A stretch of DNA of 64,000 nt from Bacillota bacterium. Its GTDB lineage: Bacteria > Bacillota > UBA4882 > UBA8346. Shown in pieces: positions 16,573-25,936 of this stretch. The position numbers and the translations under genes are program-made. Position 1 is the stretch's first letter. Every line of letters starts with the position of its first letter. The stretch covers positions 11,507 to 75,506 of the forward strand of contig JAEZJQ010000129.1 of assembly GCA_023436305.1 (NCBI GenBank), written 5' to 3'. The notes beneath the pieces are model-generated. The model did not search any database. It saw nothing but the letters and a program-made list of their open reading frames with translations, and was not told the origin of the DNA.

Positions 16573-17226
16573 TTATTCCAAACCATGAACTTCACGTTCC
16601 AAGATATCCAAAAAATTTTTCATGGTGGTGTTGCGTTTGACCGCGATTTTACGGGCCGTCTCCGTAAACAGTTTGTCCGGCACATACTGTAATTTAATAT
16701 ACCATTCCCGTTGGATGGAGTCTTCTCCCTTTAAATTGCTACGAAAATTAGTCTTCTCCCACTCTTCCCGTTCCATATGGACCGAGCCACCCCGTTCTCC
16801 CAGCCAGAGATAAGCCCGGGCCACCCCGATGGCTCCCAGTGAATCCAGCTTATCGGCGTCAAACAGACATTTCCCTTCAATACTCTGGGGCTGATTATCA
16901 TCCCGAAAGCGGTGGGTTGCGATACAATCAGAAATCGCCGCAATCTTGGCCGGATCTTCACTTTGATCGGCAAGGATCTTTCGCGCCAGTTTCGCACCGG
17001 CTATGGCATGACATATTTTCCCATTGCTCGCCGCTTCCTCATTCCGCGCTAAATCGTGAAAGAGCGCCGCGATTCCTAAAATATGCAAATCGGCCCCTTC
17101 CCGCTCCCCAATCTGTAAAGCCAGGTTAAAAACCCGTTCAATATGTGAAAAATCATGGGAAGGCCCGGTTTGATACAACCCCCGGGCCAGTTCAAAATAA
17201 TGTAAAAACCGTGGGGAAACCTTCAT
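16573..17226 (-). CDS. HD-domain phosphohydrolase
   Basis: 217 residues, ATG after AGGTGATTAA. The HD superfamily metal ligands are visible: HDFSHIERV near residue 25 (H), ALFHDLAR near 55 (HD), and DADKLDSLGA near 125 (D). The best match in style is a YedJ/YpgQ-like nucleotide or phosphate-ester hydrolase. A role in cyclic nucleotide or nucleotide-pool hydrolysis is inferred from the fold; the adjacent cyclase gene is suggestive but proves nothing. Confidence 0.85.
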   Translation of the reverse strand: MKVSPRFLHYFELARGLYQTGPSHDFSHIERVFNLALQIGEREGADLHILGIAALFHDLARNEEAASNGKICHAIAGAKLARKILADQSEDPAKIAAISDCIATHRFRDDNQPQSIEGKCLFDADKLDSLGAIGVARAYLWLGERGGSVHMEREEWEKTNFRSNLKGEDSIQREWYIKLQYVPDKLFTETARKIAVKRNTTMKNFLDILEREVHGLE

Positions 17227-17370
17227 TTAATCACCTATTATTTATGTATTAATGATTCGAAATTTTTTAAAAAAAATAAAGACATTCCACAAAACTATTA
17301 TTCGCTATAACATAAATGTTTCCCTGCCATTCTTTCGTTAAGGTTTTTTTAATCCCTGAAAAAGACTATA

Positions 17371-18063
17371 CTATTTTTTTCCATTTGGTGCAATAATTCC
17401 CCCGTTTCCCACAAAAATATCCGGAACATCCCCAACGACAATCGCTTCCACCAGGGGAATATCACTAATAACATTGGCTTCCTCGCTGATTAAGGGAATG
17501 ACTATTTTAACAGTGGTGTTGACTCTAACGTAAATCCGGTGACGTACCTGATTAATACCGGCGGTTTCAAAACGGTCATTGATTGAACTTTCTGCAAACC
17601 CTACCGGAAGCACTTTCACCGGAATCTGCGGCCCAAAACCGGCCATAATTCGGGAACCAATGATTTGACCAACGGGAATCCGGATTTCCGACTTGGGAAG
17701 TTTCTGGAGTTTTTTTTCGACCGCCAGAGTAGCCTCCGAAGCGATGCGATTTACTTCACCGGTATTTGGTTGAATCAAAATAATTTTACCTTGCGGATTA
17801 AAAGTGATTTTAATCAAATTTTGATATTGAATATTCGGAGAGATATCCGAACGTATGGCCTCATTGATGGATTGGACGGCAATTTGTCTGGCTCTCACCA
17901 TCGCCAACTGAACCAAAGTTGGCCGAATCCGGTAATCCATAGTAAAAAATATCAGCACCATCAATAAACCAAAAATGCCAATGGTAATGAATGAAGAAAC
18001 CAAACGCCGTTTATATGGGGGAACTTGCCAATGAATCATACGTTTTCTTAAAGTAAATTTCAT
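17371..18063 (-). CDS. yunB: Sporulation protein YunB
   Basis: 230 residues. One membrane helix at about residues 23-43 follows a basic cytoplasmic N-terminus (KRRLVSS). The external part has the YunB-type features: IRPTLVQLAMVRARQIAVQSIN, then VGQIIGSRIMAGFGPQIPVKVLP, and a conserved C-terminal segment ending in VVGDVPDIFVG. YunB is needed for sporulation in Bacillus and is expressed in the mother cell under sigma-E; its molecular role is unclear. It is a single gene. The MITE-like copy B lies upstream, between it and the divergent PBP gene. Confidence 0.88.
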   Translation of the reverse strand: MKFTLRKRMIHWQVPPYKRRLVSSFITIGIFGLLMVLIFFTMDYRIRPTLVQLAMVRARQIAVQSINEAIRSDISPNIQYQNLIKITFNPQGKIILIQPNTGEVNRIASEATLAVEKKLQKLPKSEIRIPVGQIIGSRIMAGFGPQIPVKVLPVGFAESSINDRFETAGINQVRHRIYVRVNTTVKIVIPLISEEANVISDIPLVEAIVVGDVPDIFVGNGGIIAPNGKK

Positions 18064-18102
18064 ATTCTATCCTATGTGCCATATTTCCCGATTATTATTG
18101 CT

Positions 18103-18214
18103 GGGAGTCCGTGCGAATAACTTTTTTACAACCCAAAACCACTATATGTTGTATTAGAACATGTCACTTGATACTAAATACGCTTCGAAAACCAATTAGC
18201 CGCACAGACTCCGA
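18103..18214. repeat. MITE-like element, copy B (reverse orientation)
   Basis: About 110 bases. Read on the minus strand it begins GGAGTCTGTGCGGCTAA and ends CGCACGGACTCC, so its termini are inverted repeats. It resembles copy A (8666-8782) through most of its length, for example TTTTCGAAGC and TTAGTATCAAGT. It lies in the divergent gap between yunB and the penicillin-binding protein gene, so it could carry promoter or insulating function. Confidence 0.7.
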
Positions 18215-18355
18215 GTGAAGATTCACTTCGTTTTGATTTTCAAAAAAACGGCTTCATATATCCTTTTTTTTATTTGAAGGAATTAACACCGCTATGTAAA
18301 ATATTAAATAGAGATATTTTTACTAAAATCGAAATTTTTGCCCCGGGAGGAAACA

Positions 18356-20605
18356 ATGGATTTTTTTAAAGAATGGATTCATAAAATCGGCCAGTTCCTA
18401 AATATTAACCGGATAGTAATCATCATTACGCTGGTGATCGGAATTATATCCGGATTCATATTAATTCTGGTCATTAGCACCAACCGTAATTTGTTAAACC
18501 TGCCGCCTCCAAAACAAGCCACGATTATTTATGATGTCAATAAACGCGAATATACCCGGTTATTTATCGAAAACCGGCTAGAAATCCCTTTGCAAAAAAT
18601 TCCGGATTTAATGAAAAAAGCGGTAATCAATGTGGAGGATAACCGGTATTACGAACATTCCGGGATTGATCTCAAAGCCATCGGCCGGGCCTTATGGGTG
18701 GATATCCGGGGGGGCGGCTATATCGAAGGTGGCAGCACCATTACCCAGCAACTAGCCCGAAATGTTTTATTAACCCAGAAAAAAGCCATTACCCGTAAAA
18801 TTCAAGAAGTCTTTTTGGCGGTGAACATCGAACGGAATTATACCAAAGATGAAATTCTGGAGCGCTATTTGAATCAGATTTGCTTCGGACACGGCACCTA
18901 TGGAGTCGAGGCTGCATCCCGTTTATTTTTTGGCAAAAGCGTAACCGAATTACAGTTGCACCAAATGGCGCTTTTGGCGGGTATCCCCAAAAACCCCACC
19001 GGCTATTCTCCTTATTTTAACCCGGTGGACGCCAAACAACGCCGGACCGTGGTACTTAGCCTAATGGTAAAATACAATTCCATTACCCAAGAACAAGCGG
19101 ATGCGGCCAATCGAATGCCGCTGGATATCATTCCTTTAGCCCCCGCAAAAAGACGAGCTCCCTTTTTCACCGATTATATCATTCAACGTTTGCATGGAAT
19201 TATCGAAGAGGATGCCTTACGCACCGGCGGTTACTCCATTTATACCACCTTGGACCCTGAAATTCAGCAGGCCGCTGAAGATTCCACCAAGGCTTTGGAA
19301 GGCGGCAAACCGGACGCCAATAATGTGCTCCAACCTCAAATGTGTATCGTGGCTATCGATCCCCGCAACGGTTATATCAAGGCCATGGTAGGCGGGCGGG
19401 ATTATAACAACACTCAATTGAACCGATCCACCTCCCGCCGGCAACCGGGTTCAACCATGAAGCCATTTGTCTATACCACAGCCATTGACAGCCGGGAATA
19501 CACGTCCGGCACCATTATGGTGGATGAAGAATTAGAGTTCAATACCCCTCAAGGTCCATGGAAACCCACCAATTATGATCGGAAATTCCGTGGTGAAATC
19601 ACTTTGCGGTATGCATTGGAAAATTCAATCAATACGATTGCCATTAAACTGGTGGATAGTCTCGGCGCCAGCCGGATTATTAAATATGCCCGCCAAATGG
19701 GCTTAAAAAGCCTGGTATTGAGCAATCAAAGTTCCCATAACGATCTTAACTATTCATCATTAGCTCTGGGCGGATTAACCAGGGGAGTCACTCCTATCGA
19801 ATTAGCATCCGCATATACACCCCTGGCTAACCAGGGAATTTATTCCGAACCCATCACGGTTTTGGAAGTCAAGGATTCCGACGGGAATATCATTTTTTCG
19901 GACCATTCGCATCAGCAAGTAGCTATCCCCGCGGCAACCGCCTACTTGGTCACTGATATGCTGAAAGGGGTAATTATTCACGGTACCGGACAAGCCGCAA
20001 TGATTGACCGTCCCGCCGCCGGTAAAACCGGTACTACCAGCAACAATACCAATGCTTGGTTTGTAGGGTACACTCCCGATTTACTGGCCTCAGTTTGGAT
20101 CGGCAACGACGCTCAAAATACCGCCGTTAAAATTGGGGACAGGCAATTGGGCAGTTCTACGGCCGCTCACATCTGGAAAGTTTTTATGAATAAAGCCCTG
20201 GCCCATACCCCGCCTTCTGATTTTCTGGTCCCTTCAGGGATTGTTTCCGGTATCGAAATCTGCCCGCAAAGCGGCCAGTTGGCCAGTCCGAGTTGTCCCG
20301 AACCCATTTATGAAACATATCTGGCTGGAACCGAACCGACCGAGCAATGTTACATCCATCAGGTGGGGAATTTTAATCCGGCCAGTCCAACAGGTAACGT
20401 AAATAATCAGAATAATATTACCAATCCTCAACCAACCAATGTTGTTTCGACGGCTCACTCACCCAAAAAGAAAATGATAGCCGTCAAAATTTGCGCCGTC
20501 AGCGGTCTGGTGGCCACGAATAATTGCCCGCCGGATCAAGTTACGGTGGAGCTTTTCACCGAAGGCGAAGAGCCGGCGCAGCCTTGCAATGTACATAAGG
20601 AATGA
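18356..20605 (+). CDS. Bifunctional penicillin-binding protein 1A
   Basis: 749 residues, ATG at 18356 after GGGAGG; the TTG at 18338 is not needed. A short cytoplasmic tail and one membrane helix (residues ~20-45) are followed by a GT51 glycosyltransferase domain (EDNRYYEHSGIDLKAI, GGSTITQQLARN, ILERYLNQICFGHGTYG). After it comes a transpeptidase with STMK near 377, SIN in NSINTIAIK and KTGTT near 564. It polymerises and cross-links peptidoglycan at the outer face. Two related cysteine-rich repeats at the C-terminus (CPQSGQLASPSCP and CAVSGLVATNNCP) resemble tails of clostridial PBPs. Single gene; no terminator with a clear U-run was found, only hairpins at 20743-20848. Confidence 0.93.
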   Translation: MDFFKEWIHKIGQFLNINRIVIIITLVIGIISGFILILVISTNRNLLNLPPPKQATIIYDVNKREYTRLFIENRLEIPLQKIPDLMKKAVINVEDNRYYEHSGIDLKAIGRALWVDIRGGGYIEGGSTITQQLARNVLLTQKKAITRKIQEVFLAVNIERNYTKDEILERYLNQICFGHGTYGVEAASRLFFGKSVTELQLHQMALLAGIPKNPTGYSPYFNPVDAKQRRTVVLSLMVKYNSITQEQADAANRMPLDIIPLAPAKRRAPFFTDYIIQRLHGIIEEDALRTGGYSIYTTLDPEIQQAAEDSTKALEGGKPDANNVLQPQMCIVAIDPRNGYIKAMVGGRDYNNTQLNRSTSRRQPGSTMKPFVYTTAIDSREYTSGTIMVDEELEFNTPQGPWKPTNYDRKFRGEITLRYALENSINTIAIKLVDSLGASRIIKYARQMGLKSLVLSNQSSHNDLNYSSLALGGLTRGVTPIELASAYTPLANQGIYSEPITVLEVKDSDGNIIFSDHSHQQVAIPAATAYLVTDMLKGVIIHGTGQAAMIDRPAAGKTGTTSNNTNAWFVGYTPDLLASVWIGNDAQNTAVKIGDRQLGSSTAAHIWKVFMNKALAHTPPSDFLVPSGIVSGIEICPQSGQLASPSCPEPIYETYLAGTEPTEQCYIHQVGNFNPASPTGNVNNQNNITNPQPTNVVSTAHSPKKKMIAVKICAVSGLVATNNCPPDQVTVELFTEGEEPAQPCNVHKE

Positions 20606-20710
20606 AGTAATGACGGCTGGGAACTTTGACCGGTTTTTTAGGATTAAGAATGGGTTTCATGATTATGGGTATTATTTTCTGATTAAATAAAAAAGAGCCG
20701 GAAGGTTAAT

Positions 20711-20779
20711 ATGGAAATATCACTGCGCCCGTTTTGGGCGGATACTTGGGCTTGCGATATTTTCATTCGTTCCTCCTGA
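20711..20779 (+). CDS. Possible 22-codon peptide after the PBP gene
   Basis: An ATG with GGAAGG five bases upstream opens a 22-residue frame starting MEISLRPFW and ending FIRSS. The TGA lies in the left arm of the perfect hairpin at 20772-20806. It could be a genuine small ORF or a chance frame. No family recognised, no start-site evidence beyond the ribosome-site match. Confidence 0.2.
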   Translation: MEISLRPFWADTWACDIFIRSS

Positions 20780-20806
20780 AAGCCCGTTTGAAGGGCTTTC
20801 AGGAGG
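20772..20806. repeat. Perfect 14-bp hairpin in convergent gap
   Basis: CCTCCTGAAAGCCC and GGGCTTTCAGGAGG are exact complements with a seven-base loop. It probably ends the convergent PBP (plus) and mutS2 (minus) transcripts although neither side has a U-run. A second hairpin lies at 20823-20848. Confidence 0.6.
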
Positions 20807-20822
20807 GTTATTACGAAAACAA

Positions 20823-20848
20823 GGAGCTATATTATAATCTATAGCTCC
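20823..20848. repeat. Perfect 9-bp hairpin after the mutS2 stop
   Basis: GGAGCTATA and TATAGCTCC pair exactly around an eight-base AT-rich loop. It lies 50 bases beyond the mutS2 stop on the minus strand and may act as a terminator or mRNA stabiliser. Confidence 0.5.
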
Positions 20849-20897
20849 TAATACCCTAATGATTTAAATGAAGAAAAATAAACCTTTTAAGTGATTT

Positions 20898-23270
20898 CTA
20901 CCTCAACTCCACAATCGAGGCTCCCAGTCCACCTTCATTCTGCTCGGCGATATAGATGGACTTCACCACCGGATTTTCTCTCATATACCCTTGAATTGCC
21001 TGCCGAAGCGCCCCCGTTCCTTTTCCATGCACGATCCGGAAACGCTTTAACCCTGCCAGGACAGCCTGATCTAGGTATTTTTCCACCTGGTACAAAGCTT
21101 CATCAACAGTGAGTCCAATTACATTGATTTCGGCAGATATATTCTGGGTCGTTTCCAATCCCGTGGCACCGCTTTTCCGTAAGCGCGGTTTGACTTGAAC
21201 CAATTCTTCCCGGATCAACTCCAGATCAGCCAACGGTAGGTTGGCTTTGATGATCCCGATTTGAACCAGAGCGTTGTCGGCATTTAGCTCTAAAATTGCG
21301 CCGCTTTGATTTAACGAAATAACATGAACTTTGCTGCCCACTTTCAAAGCGGCGGGATCGGTCCGGCTTTCTCTAACCGGTTCCGTCGTTTCTTTTTCGA
21401 TTTTCGCTAAGTCATTGGTAATTTTGGTTCTTGCCTCATTGACAATCTGGGTCAACTTTTCAGGAGAAGCTTCCCGCAATTGACGAAGCAGATTCTCGCT
21501 CTCCCGCCGCGCTTCCAGTAAAATCTCCCGGGCTTCGGCGCGGGCTTGGCGAAGCATATCCGCTTTCTCCCGTTTGAATTTATCGAGCGCGGCTTCGTGT
21601 TCGGTTCGAAAACGTTCGCCTTTCATCCGGTCTTCCTCGCTAACACGCCGGTTTTCCCTGACTTTGCGCTGATCGTTCTCGATCTGGTGGAGCATATCCT
21701 CCACCTTCACCGCTTCCGCCGAAATATAACCCCGGGCATCATTGATTAAATCTTCGGACAGGCCTAATTTCTTAGCAATTTCAAAAGCCTGGCTGCTGCC
21801 CGGTAGGCCGGTGAGCAGATGGTAAGTAGGACGCAGGGTTTCAATGTCAAATTCCACCGCGGCGTTCTCGATCCCCGGCGTTTGATAGGCAAAGGCTTTT
21901 AATTCGCTATAATGGGTAGTGGCCACGGTTCTTACACCCAATTCATGCAGATGCGTTAAAATGCTCATGGCCAAGGCGGCCCCTTCGGCGGGATCGGTTC
22001 CTGCGCCCAACTCATCGAGCAAGACTAAAAAATTGGGACCGGAAGCGGCCTGAATAATTTTGACGATCTGGGTCAAGTGTGAAGAAAAGGTGGACAAACT
22101 TTGTTCAATGCTCTGTTCGTCCCCGATATCACAAAAAAGCTCGGTAAACACAGCCACCGTCGAACCCGGTTCGGCGGGAATATGCAAACCGGACTGAGCC
22201 ATTAGAGTCAACAGGCCGATGGTCTTTAAAGAAACAGTCTTCCCACCGGTGTTGGGACCGGTTATCACCAGGGTGTCGTATTCTTTTCCCAAAGTGACGG
22301 TAATCGGAACCACTTTACCGGTTAACAACGGATGGCGGGCATTATATAAACACACTAAATTCTCCTGATTCAGCTCCGGCTCCACCCCGCGTATGGTTAA
22401 ACTATAACGGCCCTTGGCGAAGACAGCATCTAAACGGGCCAAAATATTGATACTGGTTAGCACCGGACCACTAATTTCCTTAAGCCGGCCTGACAAGTCA
22501 TTCAAAATCCGGCTGATCTCATCTTGTTCATCGGATTCCACCATACGTAACTGGTTGTTCAGTTCCACCACGGCCAACGGCTCGATGAACAGAGTGGCGC
22601 CGCTGGCCGACTGGTCGTGAACTATCCCTGGAAATAAGGAGCGATACTCTTGCTTCACCGGGATACAATACCGTTCATTGCGGACAGTTACGATCTGATC
22701 TTGCAAATATTTGGAATTCTCGCCGGAATGGGCCAGTGAGTCCATCTTGTCCCGTATCCGGCTTTGAATCACCTTTAATTGAGAGCGGAGCGAATGCAAC
22801 TTGGAACTGGCGCCGTCTAAAACTTCACCACCAGGGCCGATACAACGCTCCAACTCCCGTTCCACCCCCGGGAAACTGCATAAATTCCCTCCCCACTCGG
22901 GGATTATTGCCCGTACTGTTCCGCCGGCGGTTAAACTATCCTGTTTCCCCACCAGAAACTCCCGCATCAACCGGGAAGCCCGCAGGGTCGAACCGATCTC
23001 CAGCAATTCCTGGGGGCTTAAAACTCCGGATAGCGCCGCCTTTTTCACCGCATTCCGGACATCAACCCCCCCCCCCAGCGGCACCCGTTCCGTCTCCGTC
23101 AATATTTTAACAGCCTCCGTTGTCAGCTGCTGAGCCTCTTGAATCGCACTTAAATTATTCAATGGCTCAATTTCCCGCGCCATTTCCTTTCCCAAGCCGG
23201 TACTGGTCAGCCCCGCCACCTGATCAATTATCTTATAAAACTCCAAAATCCGCAAAGTTCTCTCATTCAC
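20898..23270 (-). CDS. mutS2: Endonuclease MutS2
   Basis: 790 residues from GTG at 23270, chosen because AGAAGG sits upstream and the product then starts like other MutS2 proteins (MNERTLRILEFYKI); an ATG at 23312 has no ribosome site. The core has the MutS lever and clamp region, the ATPase Walker A GPNTGGKT near residue 325, Walker B LLDELGAGTD near 405, and the MutS-type TTHYSELK. A basic coiled coil (ENDQRKVRENRR onward) and a C-terminal Smr nuclease domain with HGKGTGALR near 755 follow. In the Smr domain the common DLRG is replaced by NVIGLTVDEA. The family binds DNA branch points and rescues collided ribosomes in Bacillus. Confidence 0.95.
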   Translation of the reverse strand: MNERTLRILEFYKIIDQVAGLTSTGLGKEMAREIEPLNNLSAIQEAQQLTTEAVKILTETERVPLGGGVDVRNAVKKAALSGVLSPQELLEIGSTLRASRLMREFLVGKQDSLTAGGTVRAIIPEWGGNLCSFPGVERELERCIGPGGEVLDGASSKLHSLRSQLKVIQSRIRDKMDSLAHSGENSKYLQDQIVTVRNERYCIPVKQEYRSLFPGIVHDQSASGATLFIEPLAVVELNNQLRMVESDEQDEISRILNDLSGRLKEISGPVLTSINILARLDAVFAKGRYSLTIRGVEPELNQENLVCLYNARHPLLTGKVVPITVTLGKEYDTLVITGPNTGGKTVSLKTIGLLTLMAQSGLHIPAEPGSTVAVFTELFCDIGDEQSIEQSLSTFSSHLTQIVKIIQAASGPNFLVLLDELGAGTDPAEGAALAMSILTHLHELGVRTVATTHYSELKAFAYQTPGIENAAVEFDIETLRPTYHLLTGLPGSSQAFEIAKKLGLSEDLINDARGYISAEAVKVEDMLHQIENDQRKVRENRRVSEEDRMKGERFRTEHEAALDKFKREKADMLRQARAEAREILLEARRESENLLRQLREASPEKLTQIVNEARTKITNDLAKIEKETTEPVRESRTDPAALKVGSKVHVISLNQSGAILELNADNALVQIGIIKANLPLADLELIREELVQVKPRLRKSGATGLETTQNISAEINVIGLTVDEALYQVEKYLDQAVLAGLKRFRIVHGKGTGALRQAIQGYMRENPVVKSIYIAEQNEGGLGASIVELR

Positions 23271-23442
23271 AGCCAAAAACCTTCTCTCACAAAACAAATA
23301 TGATTCATTCAATCTACAACGATAAAAAAGACCGCAATACTCGTAGTATGCAGTATTTTGGCCTTATTAGGAAAATAAAATGGTTTTACCTCATACGATA
23401 TGGCATTCGGTGAACGCAATACGTGAATTCAGCCATTTATCT

Positions 23443-25821
23443 TTAATTCAACGGCAATTCCCCAATTCCACTCATTTCCTTCGGTATTAATACTTCACGC
23501 CATACATCATCCATGGACTCCACCAGTTCAATATCGACTTTCCGGGTTATATTGGCCGGAATCTCTTCCAGATCCCGTTGATTTTCACGGGGGACGATGA
23601 TTTTTTTAATCCCACCCCGGTGCGCGGCCAATACTTTTTCTTTTAAACCGCCAATGGGTAAAATCCGGCCACGTAAGGTGATTTCCCCGGTCATGGCCAC
23701 ATCCTTCCGCACCGGCCGGTTGGTTAACGCGGAAACAATGGCAGTGGCAATGGTAATCCCGGCGGAGGGGCCGTCCTTGGGAATGGCTCCTTCGGGGACA
23801 TGAATGTGCAGATCATAATGTTCGTAAAAATCTTCCTGGATTCCCAATTCTTTAGCCCGGGAACGAATATAACTATAAGCCGCTTGGGCTGACTCCCGCA
23901 TCACTTCACCCAATTTACCGGTGAGAATCAATTGTCCCTTGCCCTTCACCAGGGTAACCTCAATCATCAGGATGTCCCCGCCAACTTCCGTCCAGGCGAG
24001 TCCGGTGGCTAAACCCACCTGATCCTCTTCTTCGGCGATATTATAACGGTATTTAAGTGTTCCCAAAAACTTGTGCAGATTTGTTTTACTTACCCGCACC
24101 GGCCGTTTTGATGTTTGTACAATCTCCCGGGCGGCTTTCCGGCAGATCCCTGCCAATTGGCGCTCCAGACCACGAACTCCCGACTCCCGGGTATAACCGT
24201 TGATCACTAACCGCAGCACCGATTCCGGCAGGATTAAATCCTCCATCTCCATACCGTGATCTTTCATCTGTTTCGGCAGTAAGTGCCGTTTGGCAATCTC
24301 CAACTTCTCTTCCTCGATATACCCGGAGATGTTGATAACCTCCATCCGGTCCAGTAATGGCCGGGGTATTCCCTGGTAGGTGTTGGCGGTGGTAATGAAC
24401 AATACTTTGGAAAGGTCGAAAGTTACTTCCAGATAATGATCGCCAAAAGCGCAATTTTGTTCCGGATCCAATACCTCCAACAAGGCCGAGGACGGATCAC
24501 CGCGAAAATCGGCGCTCATTTTATCCACTTCATCCAACAGAATCACCGGATTTCTGGAACCGGCTTGCTTCATGATCTGGATTATTTTTCCGGGCATGGC
24601 GCCCACATAAGTCCGCCGGTGCCCCCTGATTTCGGCTTCATCACGGACTCCACCCAGTGAAAACCGGACGAATTTACGGTTAATAGCCCGCGCCACCGAT
24701 TTGGCCAGCGAGGTCTTCCCCACTCCCGGCGGTCCAATCAAGCAGAGAATCGGCCCTTTGAGTTGTTTGGTCAACTGGCAGACCGCCAAATACTCCAAAA
24801 TTCTTTCCTTGATCTTTTCCAGGCCATAGTGGTCCTCATTTAAAATCTGTTCCGCCGCAGTTACATCCAAACGGTCTTCCGTCTCCTTATTCCACGGCAG
24901 AGCCAAAATCCAATCAATATAATTCCTAACCACCACCGCTTCGGCGGACATGGGCGGCATTTTGGCCAGACGGTCAATTTCTTTTAATACTTTTTCCTCA
25001 ACCTCTTCCGGTAAAGTCATATCCGCTACCTTACCGCGCAATTCTTCCACCTCGGCCAACCGGTCATCCTGATCGCCCAGTTCTTTCTGAATTGCCTTCA
25101 TTTGTTCCCGCAAATAATACTCTTTCTGGGTCTTTTCCATCTGTTTGCGAACCCGCAGATGAATCTTTCGTTCCATTTCCAAAATATCAATCTCGTTTAT
25201 CAGGAACGAACAGAGTTTTTCCAATCTTTCCCGAGGTTCAATGGCCTCAAGGATCTCCTGTTTTTCTTCAAATTTAAGATTGAGATTGGAAGTAATGATA
25301 TCCGCCATCCGGCCCGCATCATTCAAAGTATTGACCGAAGTTATGATCTCAGGCGGAATCTTTTTGCTTAATTTGATATACTGCTCAAATTGGACCAGAG
25401 TGGAACGCATTAATGCTTCCGTTTCCACATCTTTTTCCGTATTCTCCATGATAGTCTCAAACTTCACCTGATAATGCGGTTCGGTCTGTAAATAACTTCC
25501 AATTCTGACCCGGCATAAACTTTCAACCAGCACCCGGATAGTGCCGTCCGGCAACTTCAATAACTGCTTAATCTCGGCCATGGTCCCGATCTCGTGAATA
25601 TCCTCCGGGCTGGGATACGGTTCATAAACCTTGGTCTGACACTGTGAAGAAAGAATAATCAAGCGATCGTAAAGCATGGCTTCCTCAAGGGCGCTAATCG
25701 ATTTATCCCGGGCGACCTCAAAGGGAAAAACCGTATATGGGAAAATAATCAAACCACGCAACGGCAGTAAAGGAAGAGTATCCCTTACTGATTCAATGTT
25801 TATTTCATCGGAATCCGTCAT
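23443..25821 (-). CDS. lon: ATP-dependent protease Lon
   Basis: 792 residues: N-terminal substrate domain, AAA+ module with Walker A GPPGVGKTSLAK near 357 and Walker B ILLDEVDKM, and the C-terminal serine-lysine protease with DGPSAG (catalytic Ser) near 678 and GLKEKVLAAHRGG (catalytic Lys). It degrades misfolded and regulatory proteins in the cytoplasm. ATG at 25821 follows GGAGGTGC. Length is normal for LonA. Regulation is not visible; no HrcA- or CtsR-type operator was recognised in the ~115 bases upstream. Confidence 0.97.
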   Translation of the reverse strand: MTDSDEINIESVRDTLPLLPLRGLIIFPYTVFPFEVARDKSISALEEAMLYDRLIILSSQCQTKVYEPYPSPEDIHEIGTMAEIKQLLKLPDGTIRVLVESLCRVRIGSYLQTEPHYQVKFETIMENTEKDVETEALMRSTLVQFEQYIKLSKKIPPEIITSVNTLNDAGRMADIITSNLNLKFEEKQEILEAIEPRERLEKLCSFLINEIDILEMERKIHLRVRKQMEKTQKEYYLREQMKAIQKELGDQDDRLAEVEELRGKVADMTLPEEVEEKVLKEIDRLAKMPPMSAEAVVVRNYIDWILALPWNKETEDRLDVTAAEQILNEDHYGLEKIKERILEYLAVCQLTKQLKGPILCLIGPPGVGKTSLAKSVARAINRKFVRFSLGGVRDEAEIRGHRRTYVGAMPGKIIQIMKQAGSRNPVILLDEVDKMSADFRGDPSSALLEVLDPEQNCAFGDHYLEVTFDLSKVLFITTANTYQGIPRPLLDRMEVINISGYIEEEKLEIAKRHLLPKQMKDHGMEMEDLILPESVLRLVINGYTRESGVRGLERQLAGICRKAAREIVQTSKRPVRVSKTNLHKFLGTLKYRYNIAEEEDQVGLATGLAWTEVGGDILMIEVTLVKGKGQLILTGKLGEVMRESAQAAYSYIRSRAKELGIQEDFYEHYDLHIHVPEGAIPKDGPSAGITIATAIVSALTNRPVRKDVAMTGEITLRGRILPIGGLKEKVLAAHRGGIKKIIVPRENQRDLEEIPANITRKVDIELVESMDDVWREVLIPKEMSGIGELPLN

Positions 25822-25936
25822 CAGGCATGCACCTCCATCACAGGTAATTCGCTATCCCGTTTCATGATCCTTTCTGTAACTTTTGGAGATTCACCCAAAG
25901 AAACTCCTGATTTGCTTTCATTTAACTCTTTTCGAC

